DNA from: JBEKDJ01 sp050014415
GTDB lineage: Bacteria > Desulfobacterota > BSN033 > UBA1163
Assembly: GCA_050014415.1 (NCBI GenBank)
Contig: JBEKDJ010000113.1
Coordinates: 1 to 13,628, forward strand
DNA length: 13,628 nucleotides
Direction of reading: 5' to 3'
Shown: one piece after another, positions 6,330 through 13,628 of the stretch
Numbering within the stretch: the stretch's first letter is position 1
How the letters are laid out: each line of letters begins with the position of its first letter
Notes under the pieces: generated by a model
The model's database searches: none
The model's input: only the letters and a program-made list of their open reading frames with translations
Told to the model about the DNA's origin: nothing
Program-made: the position numbers and the translations under genes

Positions 6330-9314
6330 TCAGTTTCTCTCCTCCTTCCACTTTTCGATCTGTATAAGACAGGAATTCGCCGCGTGTGAATGAGATCGCG
6401 CGATGATATTCCGGCTGGAAGTAAGAAGATTCATACATCCCGCTCGATCCGGTGAGTAACCCGGCTCGCCGATGGGTTCGTATTTCGCACTCGATGCATA
6501 GGAGTGAGCGACGCCCGGCCGTACCCTCCTTGTCGCCTGGGCCGCGCAAATTACCGCACCGCGGTCATTGAACACCTTCACGAGGTCGCCATCCCTGATC
6601 CCCCTCACCGCTGCATCTTCAGGGTTTAGCCTGATAATCCAGTAGTAGTACCCCTCAATGAGGCTGCGATGGTCTTTAATGTCATTGATAAAGCTATCTT
6701 TCCCGTCGCTGTGGGTGTGAAAGGAATATCTGGAGTGGGGTGTGATCAACTGAAGTGGGTACTTCTGATACAGCTCCTTGGTGTGTATCCCTTCCCACGA
6801 CGGGATATACTTCGTTATGGTGGGTCTTTCCGGGTCATTCGGGTCGAACCGCTTAAGGCTCGAGCACTCGAACTCGATCTTTCCCGTCTGGGTTGCCATG
6901 CCCTCCAGCCAATTCCCGACGTAGTCGCAAGGGGCCGGAGGAGCCTCGGGTGTATTCTTCTTTCCGCCCTCTGCGTACCACCGCAAAGCCACGGGGTCCC
7001 GGCGATCTTCCGGCGGGGCGGGAACAACATAGTAGCCCTTCCGAAGAAACTTTTTCCAACTGATCACCTTGGGCAGGTCCGTTCCGTCGAATAATCTTCT
7101 GCACCAGTCATACTGGCTCATACCTTCGGAGTAGTACATACCCAGGTCGAGCCTTTTCGCGATCTCGTAACAGATGTCATAGTCGGATTTGGATTCGCCG
7201 AGCGGCTCGATGCATTTGTGCTGGATGGCCATTAGCCGATGGTTGAGTCCGAGGAAGCTGTTCTGGTTATATCCTCCACAGTTCCCCGACTCGCCGATAT
7301 CCCATCGTTCGAAGTTCGTGCACGCGGGAAGGATGATATCCGCAAACTTGGCTTCGCCCTCGTTCCAGATCGACTGGTTGACCACAAACTCCAGTTTGTC
7401 GTTCCGATAGGCTTTGACGAACCTATTGGTGTCGTTCATCGTACCGATATAAGATCCGCCGTACTTATAGTACATCTTTATGGTGGAATGGCCAGGCGCC
7501 GGATATCCGAACTTCATGAATTGGTCGTTCGTGGTAGAATGAGCGGTCATGTATGCCTCACATGGTTCACCCATGAGGGCCTCGGGTATGCGCAGGCGCG
7601 GCACTAATTGCTTGACCGTGTTCATGGTGAACAGCTGCGGCATTCTCTGGTACATGTTGACGAGCATTTCGCTCCCAAACACATCCCCGGACATACTGCC
7701 TTCGGCATATCCGGGAAAGAAGAACTTCGTATCCAGGGGGGTCGCGAACTGAAGATTGCCCATATTTATCCCGGGCTTGCCAATGCCCTGCATCGCCATC
7801 AGACATACCATGGATCTAGCCCACTCCGTGCCCGTAGCGTCCCGGCATGCGCCACCCACCATGTTCCCCGGCCCGCCTACTCCGAGATAGGTCTTCTTGG
7901 CGCCCCATTCCCTTGCAAGGGCCCTCACGTCCTTTGCAGCAACGCCTGTCTCGCTCTCCTGCCACTCCGGTGTTTTGGCTATCCCGTCTTCCTTGCCAAC
8001 GACATAGTCGCGCCACTTCTCGAAACCCGTCGTTCTTTCGGCCACATACTTCTTGTCGTACAACCCCTCGGTCATCCAGACGTACGCGATAGCGAGGGCC
8101 ATGGCGTTGCCAGCCGCCGGTCTTGTCGCGAGCCACTTTCCCCCCAGCAATCCGGCCGTATGATTGAGATAGGGATCGATGTGCACAACTTTGATCCCCA
8201 ATTCTTTCAACCAGAATCGCCGAATGGTACCTTCCATCGCGTGGTAGACACCCCCCGTCGATTCGGGATCGCTCGACCAGAAGACCACCATCTGGCATTC
8301 CTTGAGACAGTCTTCGACCGTGCTGTAAGGCTCGGGACAGCCAACGCGCATTGCATTGCCCCAATGGTGCATCGCTCCCCAATGCCAACCCTCCCAGCTA
8401 TCGGGATTGTTCATACACATGCTCGTCCCTATGGCGTTCGTCAGCCTTCGCAACGCGCTGTTCCAGTAGCCGATGTACCCAAACAGATGGTGTGACCCGT
8501 GACTGCAAAAGATTGCCCCCGGCCCGTGTTGTTTCTTCACCCTCCTGATCTCGTTGACCACGATGTCGAGAGCCTCGTCCCACGTAATCCGCTCGTATCC
8601 CGAGATGCCGCGATTCTCGCAATTGCGCTCTCCTTCAGGATTGAAATCAACCCGCCTCATGGGGTAGAGCAGCCGGTCCGGAGAGTAGACTAAAGACTTC
8701 ATTGCGAGGGTATATTGACTGACCGTTGCCTTCCTTGGCGGCGTGAATCTCTTCCCTCTCGCCTCTATCGTCCACGGGGGGGCGTCCGTCTCATCGAATT
8801 CGATCGGCGTGATCCTGAGTATCTTCCCGTCTTTCACGTAGACAAATACAGGTCCGCCGGTCGTGATGTTTGTATACCGTTTCACCCCGTTGCCCACATC
8901 GGTCCCGTAATTTCCGTTCAGGAGAACGTCCGCGCTCTGCATAAGGCTGAGGAGCTCCATAAACCAGGTGATCAAGGATTCAGGCCCTGCCTGCTCCAAC
9001 CGGAAGTTCTTCATGAGGTCGATCCGCCCCTGAAAATCTCTCGGAGCAGTGAACATCTGCACTGCTGTATCCGCCGTCTCAAAGGTTATCTCCGCATCGG
9101 GCCGAGGGTGGAGTCCCTTTTTCGACTTCACCCGGCCGTTCTCGAATAAGAAATACCTTCCAGCGGACTTATCCTTGGTCCGCAATTGCACGACACAGTT
9201 GTGTTCCCCGAGACGCTCTCTGAACGCTGGATACTTCCTCGCCGTGCGTTTTAATATCTGATACAAGCCGAATAGCAACGCATGGAAGATTACGCTTTTT
9301 GATTGCATGACCAT
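6330..9314 (-). CDS. Transhydroxylase-like molybdopterin enzyme with N-terminal SCP2 domain (AthL-like)
   Basis: Catalytic subunit of the DMSO-reductase superfamily (bis-molybdopterin guanine dinucleotide, Mo or W), homologous over residues about 132-994 to the large subunit of pyrogallol-phloroglucinol transhydroxylase (about 875 aa). No N-terminal [4Fe-4S] Cys motif is present, as in that enzyme. By remembered alignment, its His144, Asp174, metal-binding Ser175 and Tyr404 fall on His275 (GSHHLFGY), Asp305, Ser306 (NPDSWEGW) and Tyr536 (FPGYAEG). The residue at its Trp354 falls on Met485/Val486. Residues 1 to about 128 are extra and look like an SCP2-type lipid-binding fold (RYFLFENGRVKSKKGL, PDAEITFETADTAVQMF, DLMKNFRL). 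There is no signal peptide. ATG at 9308 fits GAGG better (7 nt) than ATG at 9314. The 157-nt gap upstream holds no gene that I recognise. Substrate unknown; phenol transhydroxylation or hydroxylation is likely. Confidence 0.93.
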   Translation of the reverse strand: MVMQSKSVIFHALLFGLYQILKRTARKYPAFRERLGEHNCVVQLRTKDKSAGRYFLFENGRVKSKKGLHPRPDAEITFETADTAVQMFTAPRDFQGRIDLMKNFRLEQAGPESLITWFMELLSLMQSADVLLNGNYGTDVGNGVKRYTNITTGGPVFVYVKDGKILRITPIEFDETDAPPWTIEARGKRFTPPRKATVSQYTLAMKSLVYSPDRLLYPMRRVDFNPEGERNCENRGISGYERITWDEALDIVVNEIRRVKKQHGPGAIFCSHGSHHLFGYIGYWNSALRRLTNAIGTSMCMNNPDSWEGWHWGAMHHWGNAMRVGCPEPYSTVEDCLKECQMVVFWSSDPESTGGVYHAMEGTIRRFWLKELGIKVVHIDPYLNHTAGLLGGKWLATRPAAGNAMALAIAYVWMTEGLYDKKYVAERTTGFEKWRDYVVGKEDGIAKTPEWQESETGVAAKDVRALAREWGAKKTYLGVGGPGNMVGGACRDATGTEWARSMVCLMAMQGIGKPGINMGNLQFATPLDTKFFFPGYAEGSMSGDVFGSEMLVNMYQRMPQLFTMNTVKQLVPRLRIPEALMGEPCEAYMTAHSTTNDQFMKFGYPAPGHSTIKMYYKYGGSYIGTMNDTNRFVKAYRNDKLEFVVNQSIWNEGEAKFADIILPACTNFERWDIGESGNCGGYNQNSFLGLNHRLMAIQHKCIEPLGESKSDYDICYEIAKRLDLGMYYSEGMSQYDWCRRLFDGTDLPKVISWKKFLRKGYYVVPAPPEDRRDPVALRWYAEGGKKNTPEAPPAPCDYVGNWLEGMATQTGKIEFECSSLKRFDPNDPERPTITKYIPSWEGIHTKELYQKYPLQLITPHSRYSFHTHSDGKDSFINDIKDHRSLIEGYYYWIIRLNPEDAAVRGIRDGDLVKVFNDRGAVICAAQATRRVRPGVAHSYASSAKYEPIGEPGYSPDRAGCMNLLTSSRNIIARSHSHAANSCLIQIEKWKEERN

Positions 9315-9471
9315 ACCTCGCCCTTCTGGTTTTCAAACGAAACTCGGCAGGAGTAAGATGTGATGTAATTGCAACGGTACAGACGCCTGCTCCCCCTCCC
9401 GGAATTATCCTCGACAGGCACTCCGATAACGGTCCGCGTTGATTCGGTGCAGCAAATCATATCCACCCGGT

Positions 9472-11118
9472 TCATTTTTGCCGCGATCCCGTTCTACGAA
9501 AATAGTCTTTCGTTATTTCCTCCTCGCGGAGCCTATATTTCTGTACCTTGAGGTTGGTCGTCTTTGGCAACTCTTCCCTGATCCGGAGATATCTGGGGAC
9601 CATGAAATATGCCATCTTTTCTTCGCAAAACTGGAAGAATTCTTCCGGTGAAAGCTGCTCTCCCTTCTTAAGCACAACGTGCGCGGCCAACTCGTCGCTG
9701 CCTAATTCGCCTTTTGCCGCCGCCACCGCCACTTCCGCAATCTTCGGGTGGCTCGCGATGATGCCTTCGACTTGTACCGACGGCACATTCTCTCCTCCCA
9801 CCCTTACGGAATCCTTCAGTCGATCGACGAAATGCAGCCTATTTCTCTCATCGAGATAGCCGCCGTCGCCCGTATAAAGCCACCCATCCCTGATGGTCTC
9901 CGCAGTTGCTTCCTCTGATTTATAATAGCCCTGCATCATGAAGCCCGGGCCCAATTTGCTCCGGAGGACTATTTCCCCCGGGGTGTCGGCGGGAAGTGTC
10001 TCGCCCGTCCGGGGATCGCAGATCTTAAGCTCCGTGAACGGAGTGGCCGGGCCTTCCGACTTGTCCTCCGAATCGTAAATGGTATTTGTGGCAAGGGCGT
10101 ATTCGCTCAACCCGTATCCGGACACAAACTCGGTTTTTGGCCAGCGTTTGAATACCACATCCGGTTGGTCGACAGGCCAAGCGCCCCAGATCCTGATCCG
10201 TTCTCGAGCTTCTCTTTCAAACTGTCCCATGTCCTTCTTAAGTAGTATTGGGATGATCGTTCCAGTCGAATAAACCATGGTGGCACCGTATTTGGCGGCA
10301 TACTCCCAGAACTTGCTCGCGCTGAACCAGTCCACGAACACGACTTTGCATCCCCCGGCCATAGCCATCGGGACGCCCCAAGTATAGAAAGGGATATGGT
10401 ACATGGGGAGAACGAAATAGATGACGTCGCGAGGGTTGAGCTCAAAGAACTCCACGCTGTAAGACATCCTTTGAAGTAGATATTCTTGCGTACATACAAC
10501 TCCTTTGGGCAATCCGGTCGTTCCACTGGTGAGCCATATTACCGCCACGTCTGTGCCTTCCACAGCCCATGGCTGCTTGTAGTCATCAGGAAACTTCTCG
10601 AACTCTGAGAACAGCGCAGTTGTTCCAAATCCCTCTGTCGGGACCTTTTCGTCGAGGAATATGACGCAGCTTATGCGCTCCAAAGTCCCAGCGATGGGAC
10701 TGACGGCATTAAGGAAGAGTTCTTTGTTCGTTATCAGAAACTCGATATTGCAATGGTTCAGCACGTAGCTGAGGGCATCTCCCTTGAGAAACTGATTGAC
10801 GGGGAGGACAGTTACTCCGAGCCGCCCCAAGGCCAAGTAAAAGTATGAGTACTCCAGACAATTGGGCAGGAACACCGCAACATTACGGCCTTTCCGGACC
10901 CCCAATTCCAAAAACATGTTCGATATTTTGTCGAGATTCGTCAAACATTCACCCATGCAAAGCCGCCCGCCGCCTGCCCTTTCCAAGACAACCCGCTCGG
11001 GCCCGAAGTTCCGCTTGGCATTGGTGATAATCTCCTCCATTGTCTGGAAGCGTTTCACGAGCCTTCTGTTTGTTCCGATATTTAGTCGTGCTTTATCGAT
11101 ACCCGCTTCTTCGTTCAT
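9472..11118 (-). CDS. AMP-forming acyl/aryl-CoA ligase
   Basis: ANL-superfamily CoA ligase, cytoplasmic: activates a carboxylic acid with ATP to an acyl-AMP and then to the CoA thioester. Numbered from the ATG at 11118 (548 aa): phosphate loop TSGTTGLPKGV at 197-207, A5 motif SGYGLSEYA at 333-341, YTGDGGY at 415-421 followed by hinge DRLKDSVRVGGENV, and C-terminal PKTTNLKVQK with the candidate catalytic Lys524. It resembles the CaiC-like branch more than benzoate-CoA ligases, but substrate cannot be assigned. The frame is open to a TTG at 11190, but GGAGGA at 11128-11123 stands 4 nt before the ATG at 11118, and MNEEAGIDKARLN reads as a natural N-terminus, so I use 11118. It precedes the molybdenum-enzyme pair by 157 nt, suggesting CoA activation in the same pathway. 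Confidence 0.92.
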   Translation of the reverse strand: MNEEAGIDKARLNIGTNRRLVKRFQTMEEIITNAKRNFGPERVVLERAGGGRLCMGECLTNLDKISNMFLELGVRKGRNVAVFLPNCLEYSYFYLALGRLGVTVLPVNQFLKGDALSYVLNHCNIEFLITNKELFLNAVSPIAGTLERISCVIFLDEKVPTEGFGTTALFSEFEKFPDDYKQPWAVEGTDVAVIWLTSGTTGLPKGVVCTQEYLLQRMSYSVEFFELNPRDVIYFVLPMYHIPFYTWGVPMAMAGGCKVVFVDWFSASKFWEYAAKYGATMVYSTGTIIPILLKKDMGQFEREARERIRIWGAWPVDQPDVVFKRWPKTEFVSGYGLSEYALATNTIYDSEDKSEGPATPFTELKICDPRTGETLPADTPGEIVLRSKLGPGFMMQGYYKSEEATAETIRDGWLYTGDGGYLDERNRLHFVDRLKDSVRVGGENVPSVQVEGIIASHPKIAEVAVAAAKGELGSDELAAHVVLKKGEQLSPEEFFQFCEEKMAYFMVPRYLRIREELPKTTNLKVQKYRLREEEITKDYFRRTGSRQK

Positions 11119-11122
11119 AAAT

Positions 11123-11128
11123 TCCTCC
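11123..11128 (-). promoter_or_regulatory. Shine-Dalgarno deciding the CoA ligase start
   Basis: GGAGGA on the minus strand, 4 nt before the ATG at 11118. An AGGAGG at about 11184 overlaps the alternative TTG at 11190 and cannot serve it. Confidence 0.55.
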
Positions 11129-11193
11129 ACATAGGGGTCAGGATGTCCGTCCATAGCATGATGTACACCACACCATCCCCTCCTTATCAATGT

Positions 11194-11605
11194 TTACCGG
11201 AGATACTTCCCCGGCTTCATGTCCTTCGGCCAGTTGGCAGTATCGTACATTTCCTATCCCATTTCTTCATCGATGATACAATATGAATGGTGGATGCCGT
11301 ACTAGCGCATGCATCCGGTATTGCATCTGAGACATCTCTTCAGCGCCCCGATCTTTCCATCTCTTACTTTGTTCGGCCGTTTTGGATCGGCGAGTGATTG
11401 TCGTCCGTGTCAGAAAATGATTTTCTTCGTTTCATTCGATAGCTAAGCGGTGAGTTTGAGATCGTGCATTAAAGGGATAAGGACAGGTACATTCAGCTGC
11501 TTGTCGAAGAAGCGCGTCTGCTCTATTCGGGAGCTCGAATGGCCCTAACTTGATAGGGATAAATAGGGCCTTCGCATCTACCGCGCTCGCGTCCTTCTCT
11601 TTCAT
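11194..11605 (-). pseudogene. Decayed Old Yellow Enzyme (NADH:flavin oxidoreductase) gene
   Basis: Remnant of an OYE/2,4-dienoyl-CoA reductase-type flavoprotein gene. From the ATG at 11605 a frame reads MKEKDASAVDAKALFIPIKL then GPFELPNR, the classic OYE N-terminus. After a large internal deletion and a change of frame, the C-terminal part of the flavin domain follows: NVPVLIPLMHDLKL, then GRQSLADPKRPNKVRDGKI, then CLRCNTGCM, which matches the FMN-binding and Cys-rich [4Fe-4S] region (GRQ-LADP-PNK and C-x2-C-x3-C). Four in-frame stops interrupt this frame, at 11445-11443, 11412-11410, 11304-11302 and 11256-11254. The frame ends as MYDTANWPKDMKPGKYLR at a TAA at 11196-11194, just before the CoA ligase. 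An intact gene would be several times longer (380-670 codons). It suggests that this cluster once had an enoyl/aryl-CoA reductase. Confidence 0.78.
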
Positions 11606-11687
11606 CTTTCTCTCGTTTTTGTCATGTACTTGTTGCTCTCTCTCATCCTGCCGCGCGCTCTCCTCATCCGCTCCATGTGAATATCGC

Positions 11688-12491
11688 CTACTTATCCCAT
11701 GTATCTTTTATCCGGTTCAGATCGTGATCGGGTACGTCGACACGGGCGCCAAATCCTTCTTGAGCTATATGACCCTGGAAATCATTGACGAGACGACGTT
11801 TCCAGGGACGAGTTAGCAGGTCGTGGGTCATACATCGGGTTGCACGTGGCTGCTTCATGATCATTTCGGCAATCTCCCACGCACGAGCGACAAGTCTGTC
11901 TTTAGGAACTACTTCGTTAACCATTCCCCACTCGTAAGCGGTTTTGGCGTCGATCTGTTTGCCTGTATACAGGGCATATGCCGAACGCTTCACGCCAAGC
12001 AATTCCTGGAACGTGAGAAGCTGCCCATCCCCAGGGACAAACCCCACCAAGAAATGGGCGTCCTGAAAGACGCTATCCTCCGTGCAGATCGTGATGTCGC
12101 ACAACAAGGCAATCTCGGTGTGAAAACCGGGGCCGTTGACGGCTGCAATGGTAGGGATGTTTACATCGAAGATCAAATTCTCAAGCAGCTTGGTTGCGTC
12201 TACGTAGTAGGTGTCGTAGTCAAATCGAAACTCCGCCTTGGGATCGCTCACCCCTATCCAATAGGGATCAGTAGAAGTGAGGATCATAACCTGGTTTTCC
12301 GGATCATTGCCGACGTCATGAAAAGCCTGGGGCAGCGCATTGTGCATGGCCTCGTTCCACAGAACAGGTCCCCCATCATGATGCATTCGCAAAAGAATTA
12401 CGCCGTTTCTTCGCTCCATGCTGATAAAGTCCGCATACTTCTCTTTGTATTCTTCGAGCTTCGGTCTAGGCACAAACCTCATAGTGCTCAT
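11688..12491 (-). CDS. Enoyl-CoA hydratase/isomerase-fold protein, one catalytic Glu replaced
   Basis: Crotonase-superfamily protein of 267 aa, normal length, acting on a CoA thioester in the cytoplasm. The fold signature is seen in IPTIAAVNGPGFHTEIALLCD (112-132) and FLVGFVPGDGQ (147-157). Aligning with rat mitochondrial enoyl-CoA hydratase, Glu144 corresponds to Glu126, but Glu164 corresponds to His146 (FQDAHFLVG), so ordinary syn-hydration is doubtful; isomerase, hydrolase or another crotonase reaction is possible. The N-terminal HHDGGPVLWNEA replaces the usual ALNA-type oxyanion loop. The start is supported by AAGGGG about 8 nt upstream; a second ATG lies 9 nt on. It lies between the TetR gene (134 nt) and the OYE remnant (82 nt), so it is probably part of the same CoA-linked pathway as the ligase. 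Confidence 0.88.
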   Translation of the reverse strand: MSTMRFVPRPKLEEYKEKYADFISMERRNGVILLRMHHDGGPVLWNEAMHNALPQAFHDVGNDPENQVMILTSTDPYWIGVSDPKAEFRFDYDTYYVDATKLLENLIFDVNIPTIAAVNGPGFHTEIALLCDITICTEDSVFQDAHFLVGFVPGDGQLLTFQELLGVKRSAYALYTGKQIDAKTAYEWGMVNEVVPKDRLVARAWEIAEMIMKQPRATRCMTHDLLTRPWKRRLVNDFQGHIAQEGFGARVDVPDHDLNRIKDTWDK

Positions 12492-12552
12492 ATTCGTACC
12501 CCTTGTATTTCAATGTCTTTGATCTGCAACTGTCACGGTCATCGCAATCGGT

Positions 12553-12580
12553 ACGAGCCGTACTTAGTGGCGTGGCTCGT
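12553..12580. repeat. Inverted repeat between TetR and crotonase genes
   Basis: ACGAGCC at 12553-12559 and GGCTCGT at 12574-12580 are exact complements with a 14-nt spacer, in the 134-nt gap between the regulator and the next gene. It could be an operator half-site pair for the TetR protein or an mRNA hairpin. No T-run follows on the minus strand, and no clear promoter boxes were recognised around it. Confidence 0.4.
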
Positions 12581-12625
12581 AATAGGAATCTGGGGCCGGC
12601 ACGCACTCCACACATCGCTTGGACC

Positions 12626-13588
12626 TCATTTCTTTGGCTCCAATTCCGTCGATATTTTCTCAGTTTCGGGAATCCCGCCAATTCTAGACAGCTTTTCCAG
12701 CCGTGCCTTGTACACTCCGTAATCGAATTCACCGGACAAAACGCTTTTTCCATCCACCGCAAAGACTCTTTTTTCTCCATTATCCATAGTCGCTTCGGCT
12801 ATATAGCCATCGTCGCTTTTTTGTATCTCCAACGAGAGAATTCGTTTTATCGGAACTTGTACTTCGCCCTGCCCCAATTTGGCAGAGAGATATGGGTTTT
12901 CATCAAAAAGCGCATTCCCCAGCAGCACGTTGAAGCCCTCCGAGTCGGTGACATGCCAGTGCGCATCCTTGGGTCGTTCCGCCTCCGTCACAACAATCCC
13001 TTTGAGCAGAACGTCTAAGAAGGCATCCATGCCCTGCTCTATATCGTACTTAGGACTGACCATCAGCAGGACACCCAAGCCATGGGCCATCCCCAGCATC
13101 AGAGCGCTCACAATATCTGTGTTGACCTCCCGGACTGCTTTGTCATCGATTGCTTTCCGCAGATCTTTTCTTAGCCAGCCGGAAAGGATTTTGAAGTAAC
13201 CTTTAGCCTTCTCCACTATTTCCGGATCATCGCTCTGAAGAGAGGCACCGAGAAGGCTGTGGATGCCATTGAAGGTTGGAAAAGCTTTCAGGAATTGAAC
13301 GAGGCTTATCCTCTGCCTGCGGATGAAGTCAGGTTCTTTGCGGAGTTGCTCCCAACTTTCTCTCTCGATAACGGCAGAGCTCAGATCGCTAATACACTCG
13401 ATAAGCAGCGCCCTTTTGTTTTTGAAATAAAGGTAGAAGGTTCCTTTTCCCAAACCGAGACTATCGGTGATATCGCTGAGCCTTGTATTTTCAAAGCCAT
13501 TCTTTGAAAAAAGCTTAATTGCCTTTTCCATGATTTGCTTCTTTCTATCAGTTGAAAAAGACTTTTTGTTTTTAATTCCCCTGGGCAT
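12626..13588 (-). CDS. TetR-family regulator with extra C-terminal domain
   Basis: Ligand-responsive transcriptional repressor. The helix-turn-helix spans about residues 14-62, with the typical ITDSLGLGKGTFYLYFKNKRALL. Residues about 65-200 are the helical ligand/dimer domain. At 320 aa it is over 100 residues longer than ordinary TetR proteins. Residues about 207-303 appear beta-rich (HWHVTDSEGFNVLLG, GEVQVPIKRILSLEI, GEKRVFAVDGKSVLSGEFDYG) with repeated strand-like segments, and I do not recognise this domain. AAGGAGG stands 8 nt before the ATG. A short palindrome (13600-13613) overlaps this site. As the first gene of a same-strand series, it probably controls the genes downstream; the likely effector is the pathway substrate or its CoA ester (inference). 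Confidence 0.9.
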   Translation of the reverse strand: MPRGIKNKKSFSTDRKKQIMEKAIKLFSKNGFENTRLSDITDSLGLGKGTFYLYFKNKRALLIECISDLSSAVIERESWEQLRKEPDFIRRQRISLVQFLKAFPTFNGIHSLLGASLQSDDPEIVEKAKGYFKILSGWLRKDLRKAIDDKAVREVNTDIVSALMLGMAHGLGVLLMVSPKYDIEQGMDAFLDVLLKGIVVTEAERPKDAHWHVTDSEGFNVLLGNALFDENPYLSAKLGQGEVQVPIKRILSLEIQKSDDGYIAEATMDNGEKRVFAVDGKSVLSGEFDYGVYKARLEKLSRIGGIPETEKISTELEPKK

Positions 13589-13599
13589 ATGGCTAACCT

Positions 13600-13613
13600 C
13601 CTTTCAGAAAAGG
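13600..13613. promoter_or_regulatory. Short palindrome at the TetR ribosome-binding site
   Basis: CCTTT and AAAGG flank CAGA, overlapping the AAGGAGG that precedes the TetR ATG. It could be part of an autoregulatory operator, but a 5-bp arm is short and the promoter itself lies beyond the window edge. Confidence 0.25.
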
Positions 13614-13628
13614 GTTCATTCTCTAATT

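Noticed and set aside
7608..8495. 295-aa open frame on the plus strand
   Set aside because: It lies fully inside the AthL-like gene on the other strand, has no recognisable motif, and reflects the GC-rich antisense frame.
9290..9475. 61-aa minus-strand frame between the CoA ligase and the AthL-like gene
   Set aside because: It overlaps both genes, lacks a clear ribosome-binding site and looks like no protein I know; the AthL-like start has its own GAGG site.
11119..11190. Upstream TTG start for the CoA ligase
   Set aside because: The purine-rich AGGAGG overlaps the TTG instead of preceding it, and the extra 24 residues look non-native; the ATG at 11118 has GGAGGA at good distance.
11541..11570. 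GGCCCTA / TAGGGCC inverted repeat with a 16-nt spacer
   Set aside because: It falls within the N-terminal codons of the OYE remnant, so it is more likely to be a by-product of coding sequence than a regulatory site.
11823..12722. 299-aa open frame on the plus strand
   Set aside because: It is antisense to the crotonase gene and part of the TetR gene, both of which show clear family motifs; no motif is visible in this frame.
1..13628. tRNA, rRNA, CRISPR array or complete insertion sequence
   Set aside because: I looked for tRNA-like cloverleaf ends, regularly spaced direct repeats and transposase motifs; apart from the integrase fragment nothing convincing was found.

Overview
The window reads as chromosomal DNA of a strictly anaerobic bacterium, most likely a Desulfobacterota/syntroph-type organism. 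This is an inference from gene content: a transhydroxylase-type molybdenum enzyme without a large-subunit Fe-S cluster, its three-cluster ferredoxin partner, a HoxU/NuoG-like ferredoxin and a LivF fragment. There is no marker gene to settle it. All ten recognisable genes, and the one clear pseudogene, lie on the minus strand, so transcription runs from high to low coordinates.

Right part, about 13.6 to 5.5 kb: a TetR-family regulator with an unusual C-terminal domain, an enoyl-CoA hydratase-fold protein lacking one catalytic Glu, a decayed Old-Yellow-Enzyme gene, an acyl/aryl-CoA ligase, then a tightly coupled pair (1-nt gap) encoding homologues of the large and small subunits of pyrogallol-phloroglucinol transhydroxylase. 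The large subunit carries an extra N-terminal SCP2-like domain. Together these look like a catabolic cluster that activates an acid to its CoA thioester and carries out reductant-free hydroxyl or redox chemistry on a hydrophobic or phenolic compound. The substrate cannot be read from the sequence.

Centre, about 5.5 to 4.2 kb: a chimeric reading frame. A tyrosine recombinase that lacks its N-terminus and its catalytic Tyr is joined in frame to the last ~115 codons of a LivF-type ABC ATPase that lacks Walker A. It starts 4 nt after the transhydroxylase small subunit and overlaps the next gene by 1 nt.

Left part, 4.2 to 0.5 kb, visibly more AT-rich until the esterase: a GldA-type iron/zinc alcohol dehydrogenase, a HoxU-like [2Fe-2S]/[4Fe-4S] electron carrier, a hairpin, and a secreted type-B carboxylesterase. 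The first 505 bases hold no convincing gene but contain three hairpins and a GC-rich segment open on both strands, possibly a dispersed element. The chimera suggests that two different backbones were joined at about 4.6 to 5.5 kb, by genuine rearrangement or by assembly error.
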